From Luteimonas yindakuii (GTDB lineage: Bacteria; Pseudomonadota; Gammaproteobacteria; Xanthomonadales; Xanthomonadaceae), in the NCBI RefSeq assembly GCF_004803715.2, contig NZ_CP039383.2:1054001-1118000 (forward strand): a stretch of DNA of 64,000 nt, read 5' to 3'. The notes under the pieces were generated by a model. That model ran no database searches and had not been told where the DNA came from. It saw only the letters and a list, made by a program, of their open reading frames with translations. Each line of letters opens with the position of its first letter. Position 1 is the stretch's first letter. Below are positions 28,191 to 40,101 of this stretch, piece by piece. The translations under genes and the position numbers were made by a program.

Positions 28191-28745
28191 ATGGCCAAGG
28201 CGAATCCCCTCCAGGAACAGCTGCTCAAGGCCGGCCTGGTCAAGAAATCCAAGGTGGCCGAGGTGGCGCGCGAGCAGGCGAAGGCGCGCCACGGCAAATC
28301 GGGCACGGCCCCAAGCGAGATCGAGCTGGAAGCGCAGCGCGTGCGTGCCGAAAAGGCCGAGCGCGACCGTGCCATCGAAGCCGAACGCAAGGCCGCCGCG
28401 CGCGTCACGGAACTGCGTGCGCAGGCGCGGCAGATCATCCGCGACAAGAAGGTGCCGCGCACCGGCGAGAGCGAGTACCGCTTCACCGCCGACGGCGCGA
28501 TCCGCACGCTGCTGGTCAACGAAGACCTGCGCCGCAAGCTGGCATCGGGCGCGCTGGTGATCGCCAATGGCGGCGACGGTTACGAGCTGCTGCCGCGCCC
28601 CGCCGCGGACAAGGTGCGCGAGCGCGATGCGTCGCTGATCGTGCTCGACCACGGGCAGGAGGCGGACGTGGATGTCGCCGTGCCGACATCCGAGGACGAT
28701 GCGTACTACGCGCAGTTCCAGGTGCCGGACGATCTGGTGTGGTGA
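28191..28745 (+). CDS. DUF2058 (YaiL-like) protein
   Basis: 184 residues. Highly charged N-terminal helix (MAKANPLQEQLLKAGLVKKSK, then Glu/Arg/Lys-rich to about 80), followed by a small beta domain with VPRTGESEYRFTADGAIRTLLVN. YaiL-type proteins are described as nucleoid- or polynucleotide-associated; molecular role unclear. ATG 28191 is the conserved start; a TATCAT at 28153-28158 could be a -10. Confidence 0.85.
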   Translation: MAKANPLQEQLLKAGLVKKSKVAEVAREQAKARHGKSGTAPSEIELEAQRVRAEKAERDRAIEAERKAAARVTELRAQARQIIRDKKVPRTGESEYRFTADGAIRTLLVNEDLRRKLASGALVIANGGDGYELLPRPAADKVRERDASLIVLDHGQEADVDVAVPTSEDDAYYAQFQVPDDLVW

Positions 28746-28780
28746 GGGGCGTGCGCGCCCTGCGCCGTCGGTAAAACCCA

Positions 28781-28974
28781 ACGTCCCTGGATGACCAGCC
28801 ATTCGGCTGTTGAGAGCCCCGCCTTCGCGGGGATGACGGCTGAAGAGCTTCGGTCCGTCCTTCGGAGCAGAGCCTGTCTTTGAGGTGACGCGTGGTCGCC
28901 GGCCGAGGTCTTCATCGTGCAGCCGCTCGGCAACTTTGGCTCGTCATCCCCGCGAAGGCGGGGATCCAGGGACT
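28781..28974. repeat. Inverted pair of CGTCATCCCCGCG repeat elements
   Basis: Right copy 28943-28974 reads CGTCATCCCCGCGAAGGCGG then GGATCCAGGGAC. The left copy is its inverted relative: CCCCGCCTTCGCGGGGATGACG at 28817-28838, with GTCCCTGGAT at 28783-28792. Each copy is itself a short hairpin. About 105 bases between them hold no reading frame I would support. Covers much of the 28746-29142 gap. Confidence 0.75.
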
Positions 28975-29084
28975 TTTCGGTGCGCTTACTCCACGGCCGC
29001 ACCTGACGTAGCGCTGCACCCCACTTCGCGCTCTTTTGACGCCTCCCACGCGACCCTGCCACGCACCTGTTGGAGGTGCGATTG

Positions 29085-29141
29085 ATGGTCGAGCAACCGG
29101 ACGCGCAGTGTCTGTTCCCGTACCGCGAAGGCGCGGCCTGA
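29085..29141 (+). CDS. Possible 18-residue leader peptide before the histidine phosphatase gene
   Basis: ATG 29085 with TTGGAGGTGCG upstream (a strong Shine-Dalgarno, better than that of the following gene) encodes MVEQPDAQCLFPYREGAA and stops at 29141, one base before ATG 29143. Different frame from the downstream gene. Could couple translation; could also be chance. No conservation can be checked here. Confidence 0.3.
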   Translation: MVEQPDAQCLFPYREGAA

Positions 29142-29142
29142 C

Positions 29143-29910
29143 ATGGCGCGTCTTCGCCATACCGACTGGCCCGATCGTCTGTGGATCGTCCGCCACGGCC
29201 AGAGTGCCGGCAACGTGGCGCGCGATGCGGCGGAGCTGGCGAACACGCACCTGATCGATATCGATACCCGCGACGCGGATACGCCGCTGTCGGCCCTTGG
29301 CCAGCGCCAGGCGCAGGCGCTGGGCGAGTGGTTTGCCGACCTGCCGCACAACCGGCGTCCCAACGTGCTGCTGACCTCGCCATTCGTGCGCGCGCAACAG
29401 ACCGTGCATGCGGTGGCCGATGCGCTGGGCATCGACCGCGACGAGATCGGCGTGGACGAACGCCTGCGCGAGAAGGAGTTCGGCATCCTCGATCGCTACA
29501 CCGTGGCCGGCATCCGCGCGACGTTCCCGGAGCTCGCCGAGCAGCGTGCGCTGGTGGGCAAGTTCTACTTCCGCCCACCCGGCGGCGAGAGCTGGTGCGA
29601 CGTGATCCTGCGCCTGCGCAGCGTGCTGGAGGTGCTGCGCCGCGACCACGTGGGCGACCGGGTGCTGATCGTCGGCCACCAGGTGATCGTCAACTGCTTC
29701 CGTTACCTGCTCGAGTGCATGGACGAGAAGCAGATCCTCGACACCGACCGCCAGGCCGACGTGCCCAACTGTTCGGTGACCGAATACGCCATCGATCGCG
29801 ACACCCCGGATGCGCGCTTCGAACTGAGGGTCGCCAACTTCGCGTTGCCGCTGGAAGAAGCCGGCGCGCCGGTGACGGTCGAGGCGGACGTGCCGGTCGG
29901 GCCGCGATGA
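29143..29910 (+). CDS. Histidine phosphatase (phosphoglycerate-mutase-like) superfamily protein
   Basis: 255 residues. The RHG motif is IVRHGQSAGN (His18), with downstream RAQQTVHAVADALG, the proton-donor region EKEFG, PGGESWCDVILR and the second catalytic His in IVGHQVIVNC. Cytoplasmic. Substrate not predictable from sequence. ATGA overlap with the NAD(P)HX dehydratase gene means the two are co-translated, perhaps as metabolite-repair or phosphate-removal partners (inference). Confidence 0.85.
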   Translation: MARLRHTDWPDRLWIVRHGQSAGNVARDAAELANTHLIDIDTRDADTPLSALGQRQAQALGEWFADLPHNRRPNVLLTSPFVRAQQTVHAVADALGIDRDEIGVDERLREKEFGILDRYTVAGIRATFPELAEQRALVGKFYFRPPGGESWCDVILRLRSVLEVLRRDHVGDRVLIVGHQVIVNCFRYLLECMDEKQILDTDRQADVPNCSVTEYAIDRDTPDARFELRVANFALPLEEAGAPVTVEADVPVGPR

Positions 29911-30818
29911 ACGCGGCCAGGCGCACCGGCGGGGGCAGGGCGAGCGCCGCGCGCAGGATCACGCCGGCGCTGCTGAAGGCATGGCCCTTGCCCGACCCCA
30001 GCGGCGGCACCAGCAAGGAAGACCGCGGCCGGGTGATGGTCATCGGTGGCAGCCGGCAGATTCCCGGCGCGGTCTTGCTGACGGGCATCGCGGCGCTGCG
30101 CGCAGGCGCGGGCAAGCTGCAGGTGGCGACGGTTGCCGATGCGGCGATGTCGCTGGTGATGTCGTTGCCGGAGGCACGGGTGATCGGGCTGCCGGCCACC
30201 CGCACCGGTGCGATCCGCGACCTCGACAGCGATGCCACGCGTTCGGTGGGCACCGCGCATGCGGCGGTAGTCGGTCCCGGCATGGACCGCAGCACGGCGA
30301 CGCAACGCGTCGCCCGGACGGTCATCGCCAACGCGCAGAGCACCGTCGTGCTCGATGCCGGCGCGCTCGACGCCATGGCGCTCGCTGCGTTCCGGCGCCG
30401 TCGCAGTGCGGGCGTGGCGATGGTGCTGACGCCGCACGCCGGCGAGATGGCCGCCCTGCTCGATACCGACGAGGACACCGTGATGGCCAATGGCGAAACG
30501 ATCGCCCGCGAGTTCGCGCAGGCCTGGAACGTGGTGCTGGCGCTCAAGGGGCCGACCACGTGGATCGCCGCGCCCGATGGCCGCATGTGGGTCAACACCG
30601 CCGGCAGCGTGGGGCTGGGTACGTCGGGCTCGGGCGATGTGCTGGCTGGCGTGATCGCGGGGCTGGCCGCGCGTGGCGCGACTCCGGAGCAGGCGGCGGT
30701 CTGGGGCGTGTCCCTGCATGCGCGCGCCGGTGCGCGACTGTCGCGACGCCATGGCCAGGTTGGCTTCCTCGCCCGCGAGATCAGCGGCGAGATCCCGGCG
30801 CTGATGCACGGCCTCTGA
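29907..30818 (+). CDS. nnrD: ADP-dependent NAD(P)H-hydrate dehydratase (YjeF C-terminal domain)
   Basis: Repairs damaged NAD(P)H hydrates, dehydrating the S form with ADP. 303 residues, ribokinase-like fold: GRVMVIGGSRQIPGAVLLTG, VLTPHAGEMAALL, and the nucleotide/catalytic block GTSGSGDVLAGVIAGLAARG. Only the dehydratase domain is present; the epimerase (YjeF N-terminal) domain is not fused and not next door. ATG 29907 overlaps the previous stop. Confidence 0.9.
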   Translation: MNAARRTGGGRASAARRITPALLKAWPLPDPSGGTSKEDRGRVMVIGGSRQIPGAVLLTGIAALRAGAGKLQVATVADAAMSLVMSLPEARVIGLPATRTGAIRDLDSDATRSVGTAHAAVVGPGMDRSTATQRVARTVIANAQSTVVLDAGALDAMALAAFRRRRSAGVAMVLTPHAGEMAALLDTDEDTVMANGETIAREFAQAWNVVLALKGPTTWIAAPDGRMWVNTAGSVGLGTSGSGDVLAGVIAGLAARGATPEQAAVWGVSLHARAGARLSRRHGQVGFLAREISGEIPALMHGL

Positions 30819-30849
30819 CGCACACGCCACACGCACCCGGAAGCCCCGC

Positions 30850-31158
30850 ATGCACCTCGTCCAGCTGTTCCTGCCGCTCTATGACAACGCCGACCAGGCA
30901 TTCCCGAAGGCGCTGTTCGATGGCGTGCGCGCCGAGCTGACGGAGCGCTTCGGTGGCGTCACCGCCTTCGTGCGCGCGCCCGCGGTCGGTGCATGGGAAG
31001 ACGACAGCGGCACCGTGCAGCGCGACGACGTGGTGCTGATGGAAGTGATGGCCGACCACATCGACCACGGCTGGTGGGCCGCATATCGCGAGGATCTGCA
31101 GCAGCGCTTCCGCCAGGACGAGGTGCTGGTGCGCGCGATCCGCGTCGAGCGGCTGTAG
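30850..31158 (+). CDS. Conserved hypothetical protein
   Basis: 102 residues with no signal or membrane segment, beginning MHLVQLFLPLYDNADQAFPK and containing LTERFGGVTAFVRAPAVGAWED and HIDHGWWAAYREDLQQRFRQDEVLVRAI. The pattern looks like a small dimeric alpha-beta domain (a ferredoxin-like fold is a guess). I recall relatives in other proteobacteria without a function. 31 bases after nnrD, same strand. Confidence 0.65.
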   Translation: MHLVQLFLPLYDNADQAFPKALFDGVRAELTERFGGVTAFVRAPAVGAWEDDSGTVQRDDVVLMEVMADHIDHGWWAAYREDLQQRFRQDEVLVRAIRVERL

Positions 31159-31226
31159 CCGGCGGCACGCATCGGCTTCACCGATGGCGGCGTAGCGTGG
31201 CGCACTCCCCCCACGAGGACACCACG

Positions 31227-31427
31227 ATGAAAGAGCACGAACTCGAAGACCGCGAGCGCCGGCCCGACGTCACCCCGAAAGCGCCGGAGCGTGGCCCGTC
31301 AACGGAAACCGGAATGCCGGTGGACAAGGGCGGCCTTGATCGCGAGGTCGGTGACATCGACGACGAGGAAGCCGGTGAGGACGGCGCATTGCCCGGGCGT
31401 GTGGGCGGTGGGCTGGCTGGAGGTTGA
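31227..31427 (+). CDS. Small acidic, probably disordered hypothetical protein
   Basis: 66 residues, rich in Glu, Asp, Gly and Pro, with TPKAPERGPSTETGMPVDKGG and DREVGDIDDEEAGEDG. ATG 31227 follows CGAGGAC. No hydrophobic core; likely disordered. Similar short acidic proteins occur in related genomes, function unknown. A repeat array begins 19 bases after its stop. Confidence 0.5.
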   Translation: MKEHELEDRERRPDVTPKAPERGPSTETGMPVDKGGLDREVGDIDDEEAGEDGALPGRVGGGLAGG

Positions 31428-31445
31428 TCGGTCGGGCTGCGCGTG

Positions 31446-31757
31446 CCCTCACCCGCCCCTGACGGGGCACCCTCTCCCGCAGGCGGGAGAGGGGTAAAGC
31501 GATCTGCGACCGTTCGCCCTCTGCCGGGGGGGCAGAGGTGCAGCAGTCTGCGACGTTTCAACATTTCTCCGGCAGACGGGAAATGGGCAAGAGCGGGCTG
31601 CGACCTTTCACTCTTTACCGGAGGCGGAAGAGGTGCAGCAGTCTGCGACGGTCCCGATCCCTTCTCGCTTGCGGGAGGGTTTAGCGGTCTGCCACGCGTT
31701 AACCCCTCTCCCGTTTACGGGAGAGGGTGCCCCGAAGGGGCGGGTGACGGAGCGCGG
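31446..31757. repeat. Tandem array of six hairpin units, period about 47 bases
   Basis: Palindrome centres near 31481, 31528, 31573, 31621, 31669 and 31715. The outer two are intact (CCCTCTCCCG/CGGGAGAGGG with GCCCCGAAGGGGC-type arms). The inner four are degenerate but still self-complementary (CCTCTGCC/GGCAGAGG, CATTTC/GAAATG, CTCTT/AAGAG, CCTTCTC/GGGAGGG). Linkers share a core close to TCTGCGACG. No gene lies in 31428-31779. Confidence 0.75.
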
Positions 31758-31779
31758 CGTGTCTTGCCGGAAACGCGTT

Positions 31780-32187
31780 TCAGCCGCCCGCGGCGCGCCT
31801 TACCGCATCCGGCAGTGGCGTCGGTCGGCCACTAGCGCGGTCGATCCACACCATCACCACGTGGCCGTCCGCGTACAGCGGCGTGCCGTCCTCGCCGACG
31901 ATGCGGTGCGAGAGCGTCACGCTGCTCGTACCCAGACGCTCGCAACCGAGTTCCACCACCACGTTGGCGGGATACGGGATCGGCACCCGGTAGTTCATCT
32001 GCACCGCCGCCAGCAGCGGCGCCGTGGTGTCGGTCACCCAGTCCTCGCCCAGCGAATCGAACCAGCGGATCCGCGCCTCCTCGAGGTACGTCATGAAGTT
32101 CGAGTTGTTGACGTGGTTGAACGCGTCGAGATCACGCCAGCGCAGGGCGATCGGCATGCGGAACAGCGGGTCGGGGGTGTCGCTCAT
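31780..32187 (-). CDS. Acyl-CoA thioesterase of the 4-hydroxybenzoyl-CoA/YbgC hotdog family
   Basis: 135 residues, one hotdog domain. The active-site segment RWRDLDAFNHVNNSNFMTYLEEAR carries the catalytic Asp and HVNN motif of the 4HBT group; later strands include VVVELGCERLGTSSVTLSHRI and ADGHVVMVWID. Hydrolyses an acyl-CoA that cannot be named. It precedes uvrA's 3' end by 26 bases in gene order but is transcribed after it. Confidence 0.85.
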   Translation of the reverse strand: MSDTPDPLFRMPIALRWRDLDAFNHVNNSNFMTYLEEARIRWFDSLGEDWVTDTTAPLLAAVQMNYRVPIPYPANVVVELGCERLGTSSVTLSHRIVGEDGTPLYADGHVVMVWIDRASGRPTPLPDAVRRAAGG

Positions 32188-32213
32188 CGGTTCGTTCTGT
32201 CCTTGTTGGATGC

Positions 32214-35201
<2,988 letters not shown>

Positions 35202-35392
35202 CGGGTCGGGAATCCGGGAATCGTCCAGGCTGGCCGGGCCTGGGGTGGGGGAGTGCAGCCGGGCCGCAGGCAATCGGGCAGCCTACCGCCCCCCCGAAAT
35301 GGGGGCAAACCGCGGGAATCCCAGTGTCTCCGGGTGCCTGCGACGCAGCTGACCGCCAGCCGTCCGCCTCCGCCGCGGCACGTTCCCGCGAC

Positions 35393-35422
35393 TTGACCGT
35401 AACTTGCTGAAAGCCCTAGAAT
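35393..35422 (+). promoter_or_regulatory. Promoter of rplU-rpmA
   Basis: TTGACC (35393-35398), 18-base spacer, TAGAAT (35417-35422). The leader to the rplU ATG is about 57 bases and holds a small hairpin CCGGC-CTCGAT-GCCGG and the ribosome-binding site AAGGAAG (35471-35477). Confidence 0.7.
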
Positions 35423-35485
35423 TCCGCTTCTGTCCGGCCTCGATGCCGGCAGCGACCACAATAACTACCAAAGGAAGCATTGGTC

Positions 35486-35806
35486 ATGTACGCAGTTATC
35501 GTCACCGGCGGTAAGCAATACCGCGTGATGGCGGGCGAGACGCTCCGCGTCGAAAAGCTCGAGATCGAAGCCGGCAACGAGGTCACGTTCGACAACGTCC
35601 TCATGCTCGGCGACGGCGAAGGCGTGACGCTCGGCGACGCACTCAAGGGTGCCACCGTCGCCGCCACCGTCAAGGCCCACGGCCGTGCGGACAAGATCCG
35701 CATCATCAAGTTCCGCCGCCGCAAGCACCACATGAAGCGCATGGGGCATCGGCAGCACTACACCGAAATCGAGATCACCGGCATCAACGCCGGCGACAAG
35801 AAGTAA
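35486..35806 (+). CDS. rplU: Ribosomal protein bL21
   Basis: Large-subunit protein binding 23S rRNA. 106 residues, standard length, starting [14 protein letters not shown] and containing [21 protein letters not shown], the conserved basic RNA-binding stretch. ATG 35486 preferred over in-frame TTG 35480 because AAGGAAG is correctly spaced. rpmA follows after 12 bases in one operon. Confidence 0.98.
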   Translation: MYAVIVTGGKQYRVMAGETLRVEKLEIEAGNEVTFDNVLMLGDGEGVTLGDALKGATVAATVKAHGRADKIRIIKFRRRKHHMKRMGHRQHYTEIEITGINAGDKK

Positions 35807-35818
35807 GGAGAAGCAGTC

Positions 35819-36079
35819 ATGGCACACAAGAAGGGCGTAGGTTCCTCGCGCAACGGCCGCGACTCCAATCCGAAGTACCTCGGCGTGAAGATGTTCGGCG
35901 GCCAGGCCATCGAGGCCGGCAACATCATCGTCCGTCAGCGCGGCACCCAGTTCCATCCGGGTGCTGGCGTCGGCCTCGGCCGCGACCACACGCTGTTCGC
36001 GCTGGTCGACGGCACGGTCGAGTTCGCGGTGAAGGGTCCGAAGAAGCGTCGTACCGTCAGCGTCGTCGAAGTGGCCTGA
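35819..36079 (+). CDS. rpmA: Ribosomal protein bL27
   Basis: Large-subunit protein at the peptidyl-transferase centre. 86 residues, starting [20 protein letters not shown], with the canonical [15 protein letters not shown]. The Shine-Dalgarno AAGGAG lies right after the rplU stop. A terminator follows, so obgE downstream is separately initiated. Confidence 0.98.
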   Translation: MAHKKGVGSSRNGRDSNPKYLGVKMFGGQAIEAGNIIVRQRGTQFHPGAGVGLGRDHTLFALVDGTVEFAVKGPKKRRTVSVVEVA

Positions 36080-36103
36080 CCACTCGCGACACTGCCGCAT
36101 CGA

Positions 36104-36127
36104 AGGCCCCGCTACGGCGGGGCTTTT
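36104..36127 (+). terminator. Intrinsic terminator after rpmA
   Basis: GCCCCGC (36106-36112), loop TACG, GCGGGGC (36117-36123), then TTTT. Confidence 0.85.
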
Positions 36128-36146
36128 CGTTGGGCGACCGCAGCGG

Positions 36147-37331
<1,185 letters not shown>

Positions 37332-37421
37332 GACTCGCTGCGCGCGTTTTACGGTCCGGATACGGCTGCGGCGTCATCCGGCTACGGTGCAGGCAGAGTC
37401 ACTGCGCGGCGGTAGCTGGTC

Positions 37422-37507
37422 ACCCTTCTCCCGCGTGCGGTAGACAGATTCGGCAGGATCGCTGGTCTGGACGGCGAAGCCGCCCGAAGGGTGAGCGCCT
37501 TGGATGG
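37422..37507 (+). repeat. Second repeat family, copy 1 (about 86 bases)
   Basis: Begins CCCTTCTCCCGCGTGCGG, then a less conserved middle with ACAGATTCGGCAG, then GGACGGCGAAGCCGCCC, GAAGGGTGAGCGCC and TGGATGG. It aligns without gaps over most of its length with 44585-44670. It shares only its first part with the CTCCCG units, so it is a distinct or composite element. Confidence 0.65.
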
Positions 37508-37521
37508 CACTTCTGGAAAAT

Positions 37522-37815
37522 GGCTCCCTTCTCCCGCCTGCGGGAGAAGGTGCCCCGAAGGGGCGGATGAGGGAGCTCTTCGAATTGCTGCGCTTCCTTG
37601 CCCTCACCCCATACCCTCTCCCGTGAACAGGAGAGGGGCAATCGTGCCGGGCGGGAGTCGCTTGGAAGAACGGCTCCCTTCTCCCGCCTGCGGGAGAAGG
37701 TGCCCCGAAGGGGCGGATGAGGGAGCTCTCGCGCGGTGCGCTCCTTGCCCTCACCCCAACCCCTCTCCCGCAGGCGGGAGAGGGGCGATCGTGCCGGACG
37801 GAAGCCGCTTCGTTG
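37522..37815. repeat. Directly duplicated 150-bp module of facing CTCCCG palindromes
   Basis: The block from GGCTCCCTTCTCCCGCCTGC to GATGAGGGAGCTCT is identical at 37522-37579 and 37672-37729, offset exactly 150 bases. Each is followed by an inverted unit (CCCTCACCCC...CCCTCTCCCG...GAGAGGGGC) ending in ATCGTGCCGG at 37641-37650 and 37788-37797. With the 86-base element it fills the 37332-37920 gap; I see no gene there. Confidence 0.8.
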
Positions 37816-37872
37816 TGCGGCAGCGGCAGCTCGCTGGTGCAGCTTCGGTAGGCGCGGTTCTTTGGGGCAACA

Positions 37873-37898
37873 AAAAACCCGGCCGGAGCCGGGTTTTT
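37873..37898 (-). terminator. Terminator of rpsT
   Basis: AAAAACCCGGC (37873-37883), loop CGGA, GCCGGGTTTTT (37888-37898). U-tracts on both strands make it bidirectional; it lies 22 bases beyond the rpsT stop. Confidence 0.85.
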
Positions 37899-37920
37899 CA
37901 GCACACCTTCAAGCGACGCC

Positions 37921-38190
37921 TCAGGCGGCCTTGAGCGCCTTGATGCGGGCGGTCAGGCGGCTCTTGTGACGGGCGGCCTTGTTCTTGTGGATCAGGCCAC
38001 GTGCGCTGAACCGGTCGAGGATCGGCTGCGCTGCATTGAAAGCCTCCTGCGCGCCGGCGGCGTCGTTGGCCTCGAGGGCCTTGAGGACCTTCTTGACATA
38101 GGTACGCAGCATCGAGCGCTGGCTGTTGTTGCGCTGGTTGCGCACGATGGTCTGCTTGGCGCGCTTCTTTGCGGACTTGATGTTGGCCAC
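37921..38190 (-). CDS. rpsT: Ribosomal protein bS20
   Basis: Small-subunit primary binding protein. 89 residues, three-helix basic protein starting [20 protein letters not shown] and ending with [16 protein letters not shown]. Monocistronic, with its own terminator, and divergent from murJ. Normal length. Confidence 0.98.
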   Translation of the reverse strand: MANIKSAKKRAKQTIVRNQRNNSQRSMLRTYVKKVLKALEANDAAGAQEAFNAAQPILDRFSARGLIHKNKAARHKSRLTARIKALKAA

Positions 38191-38377
38191 GGTGGAATCC
38201 TGGAAATCGGGGAGACGGAAACTGGGGTGTCGGCGCCCGGGTATCCGGGAGTCTTGACAAACGAGCCGGAAATTATGGGGGAAGCAGCGCCCGGGGTCAA
38301 CAATGCGGCATCATTGGCGGTGATCCGCTGGAACCCTGTTCAGCCACAATGACCATCCCATTCTGCTTGGCCGCCCG

Positions 38378-40042
38378 ATGAGCGCGCCCGATCCGTCCGC
38401 GGCGGCGCCATCGCCGGGAGAACCGTCCAGGGGCCGTCGCGGCGGCCTGCTGCGCTCGACCGCGGTGTTCAGCGCCATGACCCTGCTGTCGCGTATCGCC
38501 GGCTTCGCCCGCGACATGCTGCAGGCCACGCTGTTCGGCACCGGCGGCGCGATGAGCGCCTTCATTGTCGCCTACCGGGTGCCGAACTTCCTGCGGCGCG
38601 TGTTCGCCGAAGGCTCGATGGCGATGGCCTTCGTGCCGGTGCTCAACGAGATACGCGAACGCGACGACCGTGCGGCGCTGAAGTCCTTCATCGACCACAT
38701 GGCCGGCGCGCTGTGCGCGGTGGTGCTGGTGGTCTGCGCCATCGGCATGCTCGCGGCCCCACTGATCGCCCGGCTGTTCGCCCCGGGCTGGGCGGACCAG
38801 CCGGAATTGCTCCAACAGACCGCTCAGATGTTGCGGATCACGTTTCCGTACCTGCTGTTCATTTCGATGATGTCGCTGGCGGCATCGATCCTCAACAGCA
38901 CCGGCCGGTTCGGGCTGCCCGCGTTTACCCCGGTGCTGCACAACCTGACGATGATCGCCGCGATGCTGTGGCTGGCGCCGCGTTTCGAGGTGCCGCCAGT
39001 GGGCCTGGCCTGGGGTGTGCTGGCGGCGGGGGTGCTGCAGCTCGCGCTGCTGTGGCCATCGCTGGGCCGGCTCGGGCTGCGGCCGCGACTGCGGCCCGGT
39101 TTCGGCCATCCCGAGGTGCGCAAGGTCGGCCGGCTGATGCTGCCGACGCTGTTCTCCTCGTCCGTGGCGCAGGTGAACCTGATCGTCGGCACCGCGTTCG
39201 CCTCGGTGCTCGCCGCCGGCAGCGTCGACTGGCTGTACTACTCCGATCGCCTGATCGAATTCCCGCTCGGGCTGTTCGGCGTCGCCCTGGGCACGGTGAT
39301 CCTGCCGCACCTGTCGCGCCGGCATGCCGCCGAGGACGCGTCCGGCTACAACGGCGCGCTCGACTGGGGCCTGCGGATGGCGCTGCTGGCGGGCGTGCCG
39401 GCAGGCCTGGGGCTGCTGCTGCTGGCCGAGCCGATCACCGCCACGGTCTACAACTACGGCCAGTTCAGCGCGTTCGATACGCGCATGGCGGCGGTGAGCC
39501 TCAGCGCCATGAGCCTGGGCGTGCCGGCCTTCATGCTGACCAAGGTGCTGGCACCGGCGTTCTACGCCCGCCAGGACACGAAGACGCCGATGCGCGCCGC
39601 GATCTGGACGGTGGTCGCCAACATCGTGCTGACCGCGGCGATCACCACACCGTTGTGGCTTGGCCGGGTGGACGGGGCCCACGGCGGTATTGCGCTGGCG
39701 ACGGCGCTCGCCGGCGGTCTCAACGCGCTGCTGCTGTGGCGCTCGCTGCGACGTTCCGGGCTGTACCGGCCGGAGCCGGGCTGGGGTGGATTCCTGCTAC
39801 GGCTGGTGGCCGCGTGCGTGGCAATGGCTGTCGGTGCTGGTGCTGCGGCATGGCATCGGTGCGTGGACCGCGATCGACGGTGCCGTTGCGCGCGTCGGAT
39901 GGCTGGTACTGACGATCGGTGCCGGTGCAGGCTGCTACGGGCTGGTGCTGGTGATGCTTGGGCTGCGGCCGCGGCATCTGAGGCATTGAGTCGCAGGGCT
40001 CGGGTCGCGCGAACAGGAGTCGTGCTACGGCGGCTCGCGTGA
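38378..40042 (+). CDS. murJ: Lipid II flippase MurJ (MviN), frameshifted near the 3' end
   Basis: Flips lipid II across the inner membrane. The reading frame as written gives 554 residues with the MVF landmarks LLRSTAVFSAMTLLSRIAGF, VAYRVPNFLRRVFAEGSM and DWLYYSDRLIEFPLGLFGVALGTV. After about residue 484 (39827-39850) it becomes Arg/Cys-rich and non-membrane. The neighbouring frame instead gives LVLRHGIGAWTAIDG and VGWLVLTIGAGAGCYGLVLVMLGL, a proper last membrane helix, ending at 39987-39989. Skipping one base restores a normal protein of about 536 residues. So either a one-base insertion or a sequence error; because MurJ is essential, I suspect an error or a tolerated C-terminal change. Confidence 0.85.
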   Translation: MSAPDPSAAAPSPGEPSRGRRGGLLRSTAVFSAMTLLSRIAGFARDMLQATLFGTGGAMSAFIVAYRVPNFLRRVFAEGSMAMAFVPVLNEIRERDDRAALKSFIDHMAGALCAVVLVVCAIGMLAAPLIARLFAPGWADQPELLQQTAQMLRITFPYLLFISMMSLAASILNSTGRFGLPAFTPVLHNLTMIAAMLWLAPRFEVPPVGLAWGVLAAGVLQLALLWPSLGRLGLRPRLRPGFGHPEVRKVGRLMLPTLFSSSVAQVNLIVGTAFASVLAAGSVDWLYYSDRLIEFPLGLFGVALGTVILPHLSRRHAAEDASGYNGALDWGLRMALLAGVPAGLGLLLLAEPITATVYNYGQFSAFDTRMAAVSLSAMSLGVPAFMLTKVLAPAFYARQDTKTPMRAAIWTVVANIVLTAAITTPLWLGRVDGAHGGIALATALAGGLNALLLWRSLRRSGLYRPEPGWGGFLLRLVAACVAMAVGAGAAAWHRCVDRDRRCRCARRMAGTDDRCRCRLLRAGAGDAWAAAAASEALSRRARVARTGVVLRRLA

Positions 40043-40084
40043 CGCGGGCGCCCGTAGCGGTTCGGGGGGTGGGCAGGCAGGCCG

Positions 40085-40090
40085 TATACT
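40085..40090 (+). promoter_or_regulatory. Candidate -10 (TATACT) for ribF-ileS, near-leaderless
   Basis: TATACT ends 11 bases before the ribF ATG (40102), so transcription would begin about 5 bases upstream of it. No Shine-Dalgarno is visible before ATG. Confidence 0.45.
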
Positions 40091-40101
40091 GCCGGGCTTC
40101 T

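Noticed and set aside
31446-31757. CRISPR array
   Set aside because: Period is about 47 bases, but the repeats are palindromes that diverge from unit to unit and the linkers are the conserved part; no cas genes nearby.
35202-35485. SOS box for uvrA
   Set aside because: No TTAG-N6-TACTA palindrome is visible in the gap to rplU; control by LexA cannot be claimed.
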